Below, piece after piece: positions 19,338 to 29,214 of a stretch of DNA of 64,000 nucleotides; within the stretch, counting starts at the first letter, position 1; each line of letters opens with the position of its first letter. Below the pieces are notes generated by a model. That model searched no databases and was not told where the DNA came from. It saw only the letters and a program-made list of their open reading frames with translations. This DNA is from Salegentibacter echinorum. GTDB lineage: Bacteria; Bacteroidota; Bacteroidia; Flavobacteriales; Flavobacteriaceae. The DNA is taken from contig NZ_FQVT01000010.1 of assembly GCF_900129445.1 (NCBI RefSeq), positions 29,114-93,113 on the forward strand, written 5' to 3'. A program made the translations under genes and the position numbers.

Positions 19338-20204
19338 TCAATCGATTTTCAAATATAATTCAATTCTATCAATTTTATCTGAAGGAAAACTTTCTATTTT
19401 TGATAATTCCTCAAAACTAGTTATTTTCTCGTGAATTTGCCGATAATCTATGATCTCCCTGGCAAGCTCATAGTTAATATAGGGAACCTCAACGAGCTCC
19501 AGTACTTTTGCCGTATTGATGTTTAACAGCACAAATTTATCATTTTTAGAAACTTCAAAAGTACGTATAAGTTTTTCTCTGGTTTCAAAATTCAATCCAT
19601 AAATATCCTTTAATTGAAGATTACTTCTGAATTTGCCAATTTTAGTTCTGTAATTTACAATTCGATTAGCCAGAACCTCCCCTACCCCACTTATTTCCTC
19701 AAAATCCTCTACGGAAGCAGTATTCAAATTTAAAACTTTTCTGGGAATTGAAGCATTGCTTATCACTTTCGCTTTTTCAGCGGTTACAACCCAATCTGGA
19801 AACCTAAAATAAGGAGATATTTTTGTCAATATTGAATCTGATATGCCGGTAACCTTTTGGAAATCGGTCGTAGAATTTATCCATTTACCCGTTTCCCGAT
19901 AGCGGTGCAATCTATCAATTTCTTTCACATTCATCCCCAATTGATAGCCTTTAAAATCTGAAATATAATTGGGATTAAAGGGATAAATCTCTACAATTTT
20001 TTCCTGTTCTTTAAGCTGCTTTAGAGAATCGATATGTTTCTGCAATTCTTCTATTTTAGAAGTATTGAGGTTTCTTTCTTTTTCTTCAGAAGAAAAATCT
20101 ATAAAATGATAGGCCAATTGAAGTATAATTATAATGCACACCAAAAGAAAAACCCCATTTTGTTGGCTCCTGGAGAAGACAAAATGAGGTTTTAAAAATT
20201 TCAT
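19338..20204 (-). CDS. Helix-hairpin-helix domain protein, ComEA-like
   Basis: A 288-residue protein with one N-terminal membrane helix (about residues 17-36) and three HhH-like modules. Examples are LNTASVEDFEEISGVGEVLANRIVNYR (near 160) and NINTAKVLELVEVPYINYELAREIIDYR (near 225); an earlier one is around WINSTTDFQKVTGISDSIL. HhH pairs bind DNA without sequence specificity. The domain order suggests a membrane-anchored DNA-binding protein, but a role in DNA uptake is inference. It ends 11 bp from the symporter gene start-side neighbour and may share its transcript. Confidence 0.8.
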   Translation of the reverse strand: MKFLKPHFVFSRSQQNGVFLLVCIIIILQLAYHFIDFSSEEKERNLNTSKIEELQKHIDSLKQLKEQEKIVEIYPFNPNYISDFKGYQLGMNVKEIDRLHRYRETGKWINSTTDFQKVTGISDSILTKISPYFRFPDWVVTAEKAKVISNASIPRKVLNLNTASVEDFEEISGVGEVLANRIVNYRTKIGKFRSNLQLKDIYGLNFETREKLIRTFEVSKNDKFVLLNINTAKVLELVEVPYINYELAREIIDYRQIHEKITSFEELSKIESFPSDKIDRIELYLKID

Positions 20205-20214
20205 ACGTTAAAAA

Positions 20215-22293
20215 TTAGCTGCTTTTGGGTTCAGGCTGTTTTTTAAACAACCTGCCCTCTTTAAGGTCACGGGTATAATTTTTAAGATCTCTTCTCACCT
20301 CGCCAGACATGATGTACAACCCGATGATATTAGGAAAAGACATCGCTAAAATCATCATATCTGAAAAGTCTAATACAGCGCCAAGGCTAATAGAAGCTCC
20401 TACCACCACAAAAACAAGAAATAATATCTTGTACACCAATTCGGTTTTTTGGCTTTTTCCAAATAAGTAGGTCCAAGAACGCATCCCGTAATAAGACCAG
20501 GAGATCATGGTAGAAAAAGCAAATAAAAATACCGCTACCGCCAGTACATAAGGAAACCAGGAAACCACGCTGGCAAAAGCATCTGAAGTTAATTGAACCC
20601 CACCAACACCCTGTACTTCGTGCATTCCGGTGAAAATCAATACCAGGGCTGTTAGGGTACAAACTACAACAGTATCTATAAAAGGTTCTAATAATGCTAC
20701 AAAACCCTCAGATGGCGGATGGTTTGTTTTTGCTGCCGAGTGAGCAATCGCTGCAGACCCCACCCCGGCTTCGTTAGAAAATGCCGCTCTTTGAAAACCA
20801 ACAATCAGCACACCAATCACCCCTCCTTTTAAAGCGGTAGGATTAAATGCCCCGTCATAAATGGCTCCAAAAGCAGCGCCAACATTTTCTATATTTAAAA
20901 AGATTACCACTAAAGCTCCCAGGACATAAGTAGCGGCCATAAAAGGCACTACTTTTTCAGTTACTTTAGCAATACTTTGTATTCCGCCAATAATTACAAT
21001 TCCCACTAAAACGGCTACTACAAGCCCAAACCAGAATCCATTACCGGCTAAAAAGGAAAACTGTCCCTGTAAAATTTCAAAAGATTGATTGGCCTGGAAC
21101 ATATTTCCACCGCCAAAAGAAGCTCCAATTCCCAAAACAGCGAAAAAAGCCGCAAGGAATTTACCCAATCCGCGCATATTCCTTTTCTCGAGTCCGTAGC
21201 GCAAATAATTCATGGGGCCACCAAATATTCGCCCTTCAGAATTAATAAACCTGTATTTTACACCCAGAGTACATTCGGTAAATTTAGAAGCCATCCCAAG
21301 CAGGCCGGCAATAATCATCCAAAAAGTGGCTCCTGCCCCACCTAGAGAAATAGCTACTGCAACTCCTGCGATATTCCCCAGGCCAACAGTTGCAGAAACT
21401 GCCGTAGATAAAGCCTGAAAATGTGTAATACTTCCCGGAGCATTGGGCTCGTCATATTTTCCTTTTACAAGATCGAAAGAATGCTTAAAACCTTTAAAAT
21501 TCACGAAGCCCATTTTAATGGTAAAGAAAGCTGCTCCAAAAATTAACCAAACTACAATAAAGGGAATATTATGAGTTTGGGGACTCCCGTTTGGATTGGT
21601 TAAAAGCTTAGGTTCATCATAAGTAATTTGCGCCAACATGTGGGCGTTGGTCTCAATAAGATCGTCATTATTCTCGTAATCCCAAATCATTTCCCCTTCA
21701 TCGACCAAATGAACCACGTCACCAGTTCCATTGGCAAAAACTTCCATATCGCCCTCGTTTGCAGAATTCACAATAGCAATAAGATCACCTTTATTAGCGT
21801 GAGATCCTTCTGCTACTTTCCATTCTTTAAGCTTATATTTATCTTGCGCATCTGCACTCCAGGCTGGCACCGGTACATTGCTTTCTTCAGAATACACCTT
21901 AGGATCATAAACTCCCAAGGCCGTAAACGGATCCCAAAAGAGTATGGAGGTCATCGCTTCTACTATTGGAACGAAAGTACCGTTAAAGTGCTCGGTAATA
22001 GCATCAGCTTTAATTTCAAAACTTTTGGTAACAGAATTGCCCTGGCTATCGGTTACGGTAACCGTATATGGTACACCTTCGGTAAGTCCCTGCGCTCTTG
22101 AAGACTGCAAGGATGTTTGAGAATTAGACCAATGATATTGATATGGGGGCTCTCCGCCAGTTGCTTCAAGATCTATAAAACCATCGTTTATAAGATTTGA
22201 AGGGTTTCCAACTTTGGCTGTAACATCCAGTTCTTGTGCATTAATTGTAAAAATTGAAAATATAAAGAACGCTGAAAGTAAGTACTTTCTCAT
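20215..22293 (-). CDS. Sodium:alanine symporter family protein with exported N-terminal domains (copy 1)
   Basis: A 692-residue protein; ordinary AGCS symporters have about 450-500. Residues 1-19 are a signal peptide. Residues about 21-98 form an SprB-like repeat (GGEPPYQYHWSN, then PYTVTVTDSQGNSV). Residues about 152-225 look like a lipoyl/barrel-sandwich domain (KGDLIAIV, then GDVVHLVDEGEMI) but lack the modified Lys. The transporter starts near 243, with FQALSTAVSATVGLGNIAGVA and GAGATFWMIIAGLLGMASKF. It should import an amino acid such as alanine or glycine with sodium. A paralogue lies at 25779-27890. Confidence 0.88.
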   Translation of the reverse strand: MRKYLLSAFFIFSIFTINAQELDVTAKVGNPSNLINDGFIDLEATGGEPPYQYHWSNSQTSLQSSRAQGLTEGVPYTVTVTDSQGNSVTKSFEIKADAITEHFNGTFVPIVEAMTSILFWDPFTALGVYDPKVYSEESNVPVPAWSADAQDKYKLKEWKVAEGSHANKGDLIAIVNSANEGDMEVFANGTGDVVHLVDEGEMIWDYENNDDLIETNAHMLAQITYDEPKLLTNPNGSPQTHNIPFIVVWLIFGAAFFTIKMGFVNFKGFKHSFDLVKGKYDEPNAPGSITHFQALSTAVSATVGLGNIAGVAVAISLGGAGATFWMIIAGLLGMASKFTECTLGVKYRFINSEGRIFGGPMNYLRYGLEKRNMRGLGKFLAAFFAVLGIGASFGGGNMFQANQSFEILQGQFSFLAGNGFWFGLVVAVLVGIVIIGGIQSIAKVTEKVVPFMAATYVLGALVVIFLNIENVGAAFGAIYDGAFNPTALKGGVIGVLIVGFQRAAFSNEAGVGSAAIAHSAAKTNHPPSEGFVALLEPFIDTVVVCTLTALVLIFTGMHEVQGVGGVQLTSDAFASVVSWFPYVLAVAVFLFAFSTMISWSYYGMRSWTYLFGKSQKTELVYKILFLVFVVVGASISLGAVLDFSDMMILAMSFPNIIGLYIMSGEVRRDLKNYTRDLKEGRLFKKQPEPKSS

Positions 22294-22455
22294 AGAGACT
22301 ATTTAGTATTAAGTTTAAATTTAATATTTCCGCGAAGCAAGATGCTAAAAAAATACTCTTTTTCAAATTTTTGCAAGTTAAATTGTAAAATATTGTTAAA
22401 GAGATTTCACTTTACTTAACCCAGACTTTCTTATTCCGAAGAATTCAAATAGCTG

Positions 22456-22686
22456 CTACAAATCAAATACTGAAGTTCTCTTTGTATATACCAAATCTTT
22501 AAGTTTTAACCAAAAAGCCAGCGTTAGATAAACAACAAACCAGAATCCCAGGGTGAAAAAAGATGCATAAATAAAAAACAAACGAACACTTTTTGCCCTC
22601 ATCCCAATACTCTCGGCAAGACGAGAAGAGACATAGAAGCCATGACGTTCAAAAAAATACCGAATGTTATAAATTAGTTTTTTCAT
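22456..22686 (-). CDS. PspC domain protein
   Basis: A 76-residue membrane protein. The PspC pattern is RLAESIGMRAKSVRLFFIYASFFTLGFWFVVYLTLAFWLKLKD, with one long hydrophobic segment. It may sense envelope stress, but no other psp genes are present. A TACCTTTA element ends 5 nt before the ATG, so the mRNA may have almost no leader. Confidence 0.75.
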   Translation of the reverse strand: MKKLIYNIRYFFERHGFYVSSRLAESIGMRAKSVRLFFIYASFFTLGFWFVVYLTLAFWLKLKDLVYTKRTSVFDL

Positions 22687-22691
22687 AGCGA

Positions 22692-22699
22692 TAAAGGTA
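22692..22699 (-). promoter_or_regulatory. Promoter core very close to the PspC gene
   Basis: TACCTTTA fits TAnnTTTG with one change. Only five bases separate it from the ATG, which predicts a leaderless or near-leaderless mRNA. Confidence 0.35.
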
Positions 22700-22756
22700 C
22701 TACTATAAAACGGTTTGGTGTTTGGTGTTAAAAATGAGAAAATTAAATTCTAAAAC

Positions 22757-23593
22757 CTACTCATTATCCGGTTCATATTTTTCTGCCGGAAGTACAAGGA
22801 ATGGTGAGCTACTGTTAAAACCAATTTCGTGAATTACCGAAGTAAACAACAGTTTTTCTATAAAACTGCGTTTGTGTTTAATCATAACTAAAACGTCAAT
22901 AGGAGTTTTTTGTGCCAGTTTTTCCAACGCCTGTGGAACGCTATCGGCTGCAATATCGTGATGTTGAAGCGGAAGCCCCTCAAAAAACCTTGTTAATTCG
23001 TTTTTAGCGTTTTTCTGCCGTTCTTTTAAGTCGCTACCATAATTGGCTCGCATCGCGTGAATATTTGCTTTAGTGCGTACTGCGATCTCCTTAAGTAGGT
23101 TCATTTGATATTCAGAAAAATCTATTTCATATTTTGTAGCAAAAACAATGTTTTTAGGCTTTTTAAATTGATAATCTGAAGGTATTGTCAGTAAAGGACA
23201 TTTGGCAACTTTAATGGCGTGAACAGTGGTAGTTCCAAATAAGATTTGATCGCTTCCTGTAGCACCATTAGTTCCCATAATAATCATATCTATACTCCTG
23301 TCTTTCACCCGATCCTTTATCTCCTGATGCAGCATTTCGTAGGAAGAGACAAGTTCAAAAGTATGCCTGTCATTATTAAACTCGTGGTCTATACGCTCTT
23401 TGGTTTTTTCCAGGCCTTCATTAGACTTTTCTTTATAAATGCCACCAAGGCTGCTGTACATAATATAATCTGCATTGTAAAGGGTATGCAGTAAAATAAA
23501 ATGGCAATCCTCCTCGGCATATAACTTAACAGCGTACCTAATTGCATTAAATGCATTCTCTGAAAAATCTGTTGGCAGCAAAATTCTTATCAT
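22757..23593 (-). CDS. Universal stress protein with two Usp domains
   Basis: A 278-residue tandem Usp protein. The first domain (1-140) starts ILLPTDFSENAFNAIRYAVKLY and has the ATP-binding pattern GTNGATGSDQILFGTTTVHAI. The second (about 145-270) is degenerate, with IVFATKYEIDFSEYQMNLLKEI and no clear glycine motif, ending in FLVLP. Cytoplasmic. It has its own promoter. Confidence 0.88.
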   Translation of the reverse strand: MIRILLPTDFSENAFNAIRYAVKLYAEEDCHFILLHTLYNADYIMYSSLGGIYKEKSNEGLEKTKERIDHEFNNDRHTFELVSSYEMLHQEIKDRVKDRSIDMIIMGTNGATGSDQILFGTTTVHAIKVAKCPLLTIPSDYQFKKPKNIVFATKYEIDFSEYQMNLLKEIAVRTKANIHAMRANYGSDLKERQKNAKNELTRFFEGLPLQHHDIAADSVPQALEKLAQKTPIDVLVMIKHKRSFIEKLLFTSVIHEIGFNSSSPFLVLPAEKYEPDNE

Positions 23594-23615
23594 GGCTACG
23601 TTATTTATGGCTACT

Positions 23616-23623
23616 CAAAGATA
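23616..23623 (-). promoter_or_regulatory. Promoter core of the Usp gene
   Basis: TATCTTTG on the minus strand, an exact match to TAnnTTTG, 23 bp before the ATG. Confidence 0.55.
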
Positions 23624-23723
23624 CGAAAGCCCCTACATAACTAAAAGTTTAAACCCTATGTTTTCAGTAAATCCTTTTACTTTTCAGCTTATCAAAAATG
23701 TTTCCCCATTCAGGATAAAAAGT

Positions 23724-25004
23724 TTAAATATCCCCCTTTAATATTTTAGTTCCTATTGCGCAATGCAAACATCTATTGGGCTCGCAATAATGACGTTTCA
23801 TTTGTAATAAAGCCTGGGATTGCATCGCGTTTACAGAAGTTGAAGCTCGTAATTTATTAAAACCTTTCGTTATTTTATTTTCTTCCGAAGCAAGTTGTTC
23901 CATCACAGAAAATAAAAATTCAATTTCATCAATACCACGTGCCTTTGCATAACAAAAGCGCAAAGGAATCAACGTATTTATAATCACCAGGTCTTTAAAC
24001 TTCTTCGGAAGGGCTTTTTTCCGCTTCTTATGGGATTTCGTAAAGCTATAGTGCGTTTCCCAAAAAGTAGCTGTTTCCGCATCCAAAAGTTTATAAATTG
24101 AGGTCACACTATTGGCTTTCATCAAAGCCAAAAAATAATATTTATGCCGTGTGTATAAAGAAGCCAATTGAGAAAACCGAATATTAGGAAAATTATCTGG
24201 CCGTAACCTAAAATACTTAGGTCTGGTAATCCCAGTATTACTAAGCCGAAATTTATGCTTTAAGTATTGATATTCGGCTTCGAGTGCCTTATAATAAGCT
24301 GTATTCCTATTCCTATCTAATAATCCCGCCTGTCCCAGGAACAGAGCTTCCAATTTTAAGTGATCTGCACCACACTTTTGCAGAACTGAAAAACCAAAAC
24401 TTTGAGCCACACTTAAAAAAGCATCCCCATTAAGGTTTAAACCAAAGTTTTTCGATAAAAGCTGAAATAAAACTGCCTCCCAGTTGTTCTCTGATTTTTT
24501 TAAGAGCTGCTCAATTAACCGGGATTTCTCCTCAAGACGTTCCAAATACAGACGTTCCTGCCAGTGCCTGAGTGTAAAATTATCGACCTGGGGAAAAGTT
24601 TGTTCACAGTTTATCCAGGTAGTAGTTGATGCAAACAAGCTTCGGTATTCATTTATTAAACTTGCATCCACCAAATTTTTTAAGCTCAATGCAGGAATTC
24701 TAGTTTTATTCCGACGGGAAACCGGGACATCATCTTCCCAAACCACGTGCAAGATTACATTATCGTAATTGGGATCTGTTTCGTGTTGATGAAAATACCA
24801 ATCTGAAGCTTTTATGTGCAGTTCTACATTTCCCGCCCAAAGCTGTTCCCCAATTTTTAACCTGGCATTAAAGAAGTCTGGACCGGCATTAAAGTTATGA
24901 GTACCGCAATCTAAAAGTAAGATTTTTTCGCCCTGCGTTGTTTTCGCATTGGCGAAATCGAACTTTTTATACTTCCACAGATAATGTAAAAAATCTTCCC
25001 GCAT
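23724..25004 (-). CDS. DUF2851 family protein
   Basis: A 426-residue protein of the DUF2851 family, common in Bacteroidetes. Typical segments are MREDFLHYLWKYKKFD, LDCGTHNFNAGPDFFNARLKIGEQLWAGNVELHI and WYFHQHETDPNYDNVILHVVW. The C-terminus has CEPNRCLHCAIG, a possible metal-binding Cys cluster. The N-terminal region rich in Asp, Asn, Glu and His could be a nuclease-like site, but that is speculation. Function unknown. Confidence 0.85.
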   Translation of the reverse strand: MREDFLHYLWKYKKFDFANAKTTQGEKILLLDCGTHNFNAGPDFFNARLKIGEQLWAGNVELHIKASDWYFHQHETDPNYDNVILHVVWEDDVPVSRRNKTRIPALSLKNLVDASLINEYRSLFASTTTWINCEQTFPQVDNFTLRHWQERLYLERLEEKSRLIEQLLKKSENNWEAVLFQLLSKNFGLNLNGDAFLSVAQSFGFSVLQKCGADHLKLEALFLGQAGLLDRNRNTAYYKALEAEYQYLKHKFRLSNTGITRPKYFRLRPDNFPNIRFSQLASLYTRHKYYFLALMKANSVTSIYKLLDAETATFWETHYSFTKSHKKRKKALPKKFKDLVIINTLIPLRFCYAKARGIDEIEFLFSVMEQLASEENKITKGFNKLRASTSVNAMQSQALLQMKRHYCEPNRCLHCAIGTKILKGDI

Positions 25005-25044
25005 TTTTAAAATTAGGAAAATCTAAAAGTTAACTAAGCTACTT

Positions 25045-25740
25045 TTAATTCTCTGGCAGCATTTGGGGGATTTCATCTATAATCTCATCTACCCAATATT
25101 GGTACATCAAGCCGCTGGGGTGCAGATTATCTTCGGCAATTAGATTTGAGTCGCGAGCAGCTTCCCGTGAGATAGGAGTAATATTATAAAAAACTACATC
25201 AAAATCATTCGCAACCTTTCTAAAAACTGCATTGTATTGATTAATTTCCTCTCTTATGGTTTCGGCATTATCGGCTCCAAACGGAGTAACCCCATAGTCT
25301 GGAATACTTAGAGCAAATACTGCTTTCTCCCTTTTTTTGGCATAATTTAAAGCCATTTTAAAAATCTCTCTTAGCTCCTCTTCATATTCTTTTATACTTT
25401 TCCCCTGGTATTGATTGTTTACTCCAATAGAGATTGAAACCAAATCGAAATCCCGCGTATAATTAAGTTGCGACCGCATTGCCGAGAGCAAATCACCGGT
25501 GGTCCAACCTGTTTTAGCAATAATTTTTGGTGGCGCTACTTTATAGCCTCTATCATTTAAACGGGAGACTAGTTGCACCGGCCAACGCTGAGATTTATCT
25601 ACACTTTCTCCAATAGTATATGAATCACCCAGGGCCAAAAACGAATATTCATAATCGTTTTTAACAATGGTTTCATTAAAAGTTTTACAGCCAGATAAGC
25701 TTAAAACCAGCATTAATAAAGAAAATAAAATTTTACGCAT
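25045..25740 (-). CDS. SGNH/GDSL hydrolase lipoprotein
   Basis: A 231-residue protein with a lipoprotein signal (LMLVLSLSGC, lipobox Cys at about 18). SGNH blocks are visible: ALGDSYTIGES with the catalytic Ser, the Asn in SIGVNNQ, and Asp-x-x-His in EDNLHPSG. It should be an envelope esterase or lipase; the substrate is unknown. It is between DUF2851 and the second symporter on the same strand, 38 bp from the latter. Confidence 0.88.
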   Translation of the reverse strand: MRKILFSLLMLVLSLSGCKTFNETIVKNDYEYSFLALGDSYTIGESVDKSQRWPVQLVSRLNDRGYKVAPPKIIAKTGWTTGDLLSAMRSQLNYTRDFDLVSISIGVNNQYQGKSIKEYEEELREIFKMALNYAKKREKAVFALSIPDYGVTPFGADNAETIREEINQYNAVFRKVANDFDVVFYNITPISREAARDSNLIAEDNLHPSGLMYQYWVDEIIDEIPQMLPEN

Positions 25741-25778
25741 CGTTTATATTTTATTTTTCTAAAATAACACTTTTAACC

Positions 25779-27890
25779 TTAAGCATCAGCTTTAGCTTTT
25801 TTAAATTTTGGGTTGATATACAAGCCTCCAGTTTTAAGCCTGTCCCAATAGATCGCCATATCTTCCCTTACTTCTGAAGACATGATATACAGTCCTATAA
25901 TATTTGGAAAGGACATTGCGAGAATCATCATATCTGAGAAGCTCAATACAGCACCAAGGCTTACAGAAGCACCTAATACCACAAAAACCAGGAACATTAC
26001 TTTATAAACAAGCTCAGACTTTTTACTTTTTCCAAATAAATAAGTCCAGGACCTCATCCCATAGTAGGACCAGGACACCATGGTAGAAAAGGCAAACAAA
26101 AATACTGCAAATGCCAGTACAGAAGGGAACCAGGAAATCACACTACCAAAAGCATCGGAAGTAAGTTCTACTCCTCCCAGGCCGTCAACTTCATGCATGC
26201 CGGTAAAAATAAGTACTAAAGCAGTCATGGTACACACCACCATAGTATCGATAAACGGCTCTACCAGCGAGGTAAATCCATCTGCAATAGGATTATTGGT
26301 TTTGGAGGCACTATGCGCAATAGCCGCCGATCCTACTCCGGCTTCACTGGAGAAGGCGGCCCTCTGTAGTCCAATAATCAAGACGCCTATAAATCCGCCT
26401 TTTAATGCATCAGCTGAAAGTGCACCATTAAAAATTGCAGAAAAGGCAGTGCCAATATTTTCGATGTTTGTACCAATTACAATCGCACAACCAAGCACAT
26501 AAACTATGGCCATAAAAGGCACTACTTTTCCTGTTACGCGGGCAATACTATTAATACCTCCAATAATAACGGCACCTACTAGAATGGCAAAAATCACCCC
26601 AAACCAAAATCCGTACCCCTGTAAGAAAGGTACTTGTTCTGAAACAATTTTAAACGCTTGATTGGATTGCAGCATATTTCCTCCTCCAAAGGAAGCTCCT
26701 ACCCCAAGAACGGCAAAAAGAGCGGCTAAAAATTTACCAAGTCCTTTCATTTTTCTTTTTTCAAGGCCATACCGTAAATAATTCATAGGCCCACCAAAAA
26801 TTCGACCTTCACTATTTATAAATCGATATTTTACTCCAAGGGTACATTCTACAAACTTTAGGGACATTGCGAAGAAACCTGCTAAAAACATCCAAAAAGT
26901 GGCTCCGGCGCCACCTAATGAGACCGCTACAGCAACACCTGCAATATTCCCCAAACCTACCGTTGCAGAAACTGCAGTGGCCATGGCCTGGAAGTGGGTA
27001 ATAGTACCCGGTGCATTGGGATCGTCATATTTTCCCCTGGCGAGATCTATGGAGTGTCTAAATCCGCGAATGTTTACAAAACCAAGTCTAAGCGTAAAGA
27101 ATATACTGCCCACAATTAGCCACATCACGATAAACGGAATTTTATTTTTTTTAATATCGCCATTAGGATGTAAGAGAGGTTGTGGCTCGTCATAAGTAAT
27201 TTCGGCCAGGATATGAGCACCCTGCTCAATCACGTCACTACCGCTTTCGGGATCAAAAATCACATGGCCTTCTTTTACAAGATAGCTAAGTTCACCATCT
27301 GCCGGTGAAACTACTTCTATCTCTTTTCCTCCATCGCTTTGAACAAGGGCAATTTTATCGCCTTCGCTTACCCGGGCGTTTTTTTCCTTAAGCCACTCTT
27401 TGAGCGTGTATGCTTCATTTGTAGTAGCATCCCATCTGGGAATTGGCACTTGCTTACTTGGTGTGTAAACCACTGGATCAAAAAGACCTATTGCCTCAAA
27501 GGGATCCCAGAATAAGATCCCTCCAAGAAAATCTACGGCAGGCTGTACATTACTATTAAAAATTTCGGTGATAGATTTCGCGGGAATAGAGAAGGTCTCT
27601 GAAACAGTGTTACCATTAGCATCGGTAACACTAATGCTGTGATCCATCCCTTCAATTAAACCCGTAGATTTTGCAGCATCAAGGGCTGTAGATTGGTTGG
27701 ACCATTTGTATTTATAAGGCTTTTTGCCGCCCCGGGCAACCACTTCTGCGGTGGCGTCATTAATTTCGGTAGATGGGTTATTTAGTTTTACTTCAATTTG
27801 AAGTCCCGTATCTTCTTTTATTTCGTCTTGCGCATTGGTAATGGCTGTTAGCATTAAAAATATACTGGTAAAAAGCCATAAATTCCTCAT
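25779..27890 (-). CDS. Sodium:alanine symporter family protein with exported N-terminal domains (copy 2)
   Basis: A 703-residue paralogue of the 20215-22293 gene with the same architecture: signal peptide (1-20), SprB-like repeat (about 35-105, GGKKPYKYKWSN), the segment ILFWDPFEAIGLFDP, a lipoyl-like domain (about 164-232), then the AGCS transporter from about 245. Here the lipoyl-like hairpin keeps a Lys (DGGKEIEVVSPADGEL, K189). The transporter halves of the two copies are very similar, while the exported parts are much less so. The pair probably arose by duplication and then diverged in ligand or regulation. Confidence 0.88.
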   Translation of the reverse strand: MRNLWLFTSIFLMLTAITNAQDEIKEDTGLQIEVKLNNPSTEINDATAEVVARGGKKPYKYKWSNQSTALDAAKSTGLIEGMDHSISVTDANGNTVSETFSIPAKSITEIFNSNVQPAVDFLGGILFWDPFEAIGLFDPVVYTPSKQVPIPRWDATTNEAYTLKEWLKEKNARVSEGDKIALVQSDGGKEIEVVSPADGELSYLVKEGHVIFDPESGSDVIEQGAHILAEITYDEPQPLLHPNGDIKKNKIPFIVMWLIVGSIFFTLRLGFVNIRGFRHSIDLARGKYDDPNAPGTITHFQAMATAVSATVGLGNIAGVAVAVSLGGAGATFWMFLAGFFAMSLKFVECTLGVKYRFINSEGRIFGGPMNYLRYGLEKRKMKGLGKFLAALFAVLGVGASFGGGNMLQSNQAFKIVSEQVPFLQGYGFWFGVIFAILVGAVIIGGINSIARVTGKVVPFMAIVYVLGCAIVIGTNIENIGTAFSAIFNGALSADALKGGFIGVLIIGLQRAAFSSEAGVGSAAIAHSASKTNNPIADGFTSLVEPFIDTMVVCTMTALVLIFTGMHEVDGLGGVELTSDAFGSVISWFPSVLAFAVFLFAFSTMVSWSYYGMRSWTYLFGKSKKSELVYKVMFLVFVVLGASVSLGAVLSFSDMMILAMSFPNIIGLYIMSSEVREDMAIYWDRLKTGGLYINPKFKKAKADA

Positions 27891-28010
27891 AAATATGTTC
27901 TATTTTATTACTATTTCGCTTTGCTAAATTGCTTAAAATTATGTTATTATTATATTATTTCAAAGAATACAAAGATGCGATAAGCACTGCAATCGCAACT
28001 TATGGTGAAG

Positions 28011-28991
28011 TTAGTCTAAAAAACCCTGAGCCTTCATCCATTCATCATTAAAAATTTTGCCCACATAACGACTCCCGTGATCGTGAAATAAGACCACTAC
28101 CACATCATCTTTGGTAAAATGTTCTTTTAATTGTAGTAAACCTTTTGCAGCTGCCCCGGCAGAATTACCTAAAAAGAAACCTTCTTCTTCAGCTAATTTA
28201 CGTGTATAAATCGCAGCGTCTTTATCGGTTACCTTTGTGAAACCATCAATTACATTAAAATCTACATTTTTAGGTAGGATGTCCTCTCCTATTCCTTCGG
28301 TTATATAAGGATAGATTTCATTTTCATCAAATTCGCCTGTTTCGTGATACTTTTTAAAAACCGAACCATAAGTATCTATTCCCCAAACTTTAATATTTGG
28401 GTTTTGTTCTTTTAAATATTTTCCAACACCAGAAATGGTTCCCCCGGTTCCTACTCCAACTACAAAGTGAGTAACTTTCCCGTCAGTTTGTTTCCAAATC
28501 TCGGGTCCCGTACTTTCATAATGTGCTTTTGTATTAGATAAATTGTCATATTGATTCACATACCAGGAATTTGGCGTTTCCTCTGCCATTCTTCTCGAAG
28601 TAGAGTAATATGATTTGGGATCGTTTGGTGCAACATCTGTAGGACAAACAACCACTTCGCAACCTACTGCTTTTAATATGTCTATCTTTTCCTTACTCTG
28701 CTTGTCTGATAATACACAAACCATTTTATATCCTTTTACGATCGCTGCTAGGGCAAGGCCCATTCCCGTATTTCCAGAAGTTCCTTCTATGATGGTTCCG
28801 CCTGGTTTTAGTTTTCCAGATTCCTCGGCTTCTTCTACCATTTTTACCGCCATACGATCTTTTACCGAATTCCCGGGATTAAAAGTTTCATATTTAGCCA
28901 GCACCAGGGCATCAATTTCCTTTGTGATTTTGTTCATTTTCACCAAAGGAGTGTTCCCAATTGTGCCTAATATATTTTCAGAATAATCCAT
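28011..28991 (-). CDS. PLP-dependent cysteine synthase family protein
   Basis: A 326-residue fold-type II enzyme. The Schiff-base Lys is K44 in NPGNSVKDRMA; the substrate loop is GTSGNTG (69-75); the phosphate loop is GVGTGGTISGVG. It is either O-acetylserine sulfhydrylase (cysK/cysM) or a cystathionine beta-synthase without the regulatory CBS part; sequence alone does not decide. It has its own TACCTTTG promoter. Confidence 0.85.
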   Translation of the reverse strand: MDYSENILGTIGNTPLVKMNKITKEIDALVLAKYETFNPGNSVKDRMAVKMVEEAEESGKLKPGGTIIEGTSGNTGMGLALAAIVKGYKMVCVLSDKQSKEKIDILKAVGCEVVVCPTDVAPNDPKSYYSTSRRMAEETPNSWYVNQYDNLSNTKAHYESTGPEIWKQTDGKVTHFVVGVGTGGTISGVGKYLKEQNPNIKVWGIDTYGSVFKKYHETGEFDENEIYPYITEGIGEDILPKNVDFNVIDGFTKVTDKDAAIYTRKLAEEEGFFLGNSAGAAAKGLLQLKEHFTKDDVVVVLFHDHGSRYVGKIFNDEWMKAQGFLD

Positions 28992-29011
28992 ATTTTTCTT
29001 TTAACAAGTTG

Positions 29012-29019
29012 CAAAGGTA
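29012..29019 (-). promoter_or_regulatory. Promoter core of the cysteine-synthase-family gene
   Basis: TACCTTTG on the minus strand, an exact match to TAnnTTTG, 21 bp before the ATG. Confidence 0.55.
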
Positions 29020-29214
29020 AAAAATTGAAACTATTTCAAGAGGAATAGCAATAAAGTCGCCAGGATTAGAATTTTAAAAGCTAAGAATGGCAACCTACAA
29101 CAGCAAAACAAGCTATTCCTATACTAAATTGATTGTTTGTTTTTTAAGAATTATTCAGAAAAAATAAAGGAAATATTCTATTTCTAAAATCCTCGGTTTA
29201 TTTATTTTTCAGCT

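Noticed and set aside
21628..22101. 157-codon plus-strand frame within symporter copy 1
   Set aside because: Antisense to the signal peptide and exported domains of the symporter; no family features.
20215..22293. Functional lipoylation of the symporter domain
   Set aside because: The Lys is absent in copy 1, and the domain lies after a signal peptide, so cytoplasmic lipoyl enzymes would not reach it.
26080..26502. 140-codon plus-strand frame within symporter copy 2
   Set aside because: Antisense to conserved transporter helices; shadow of the real gene.
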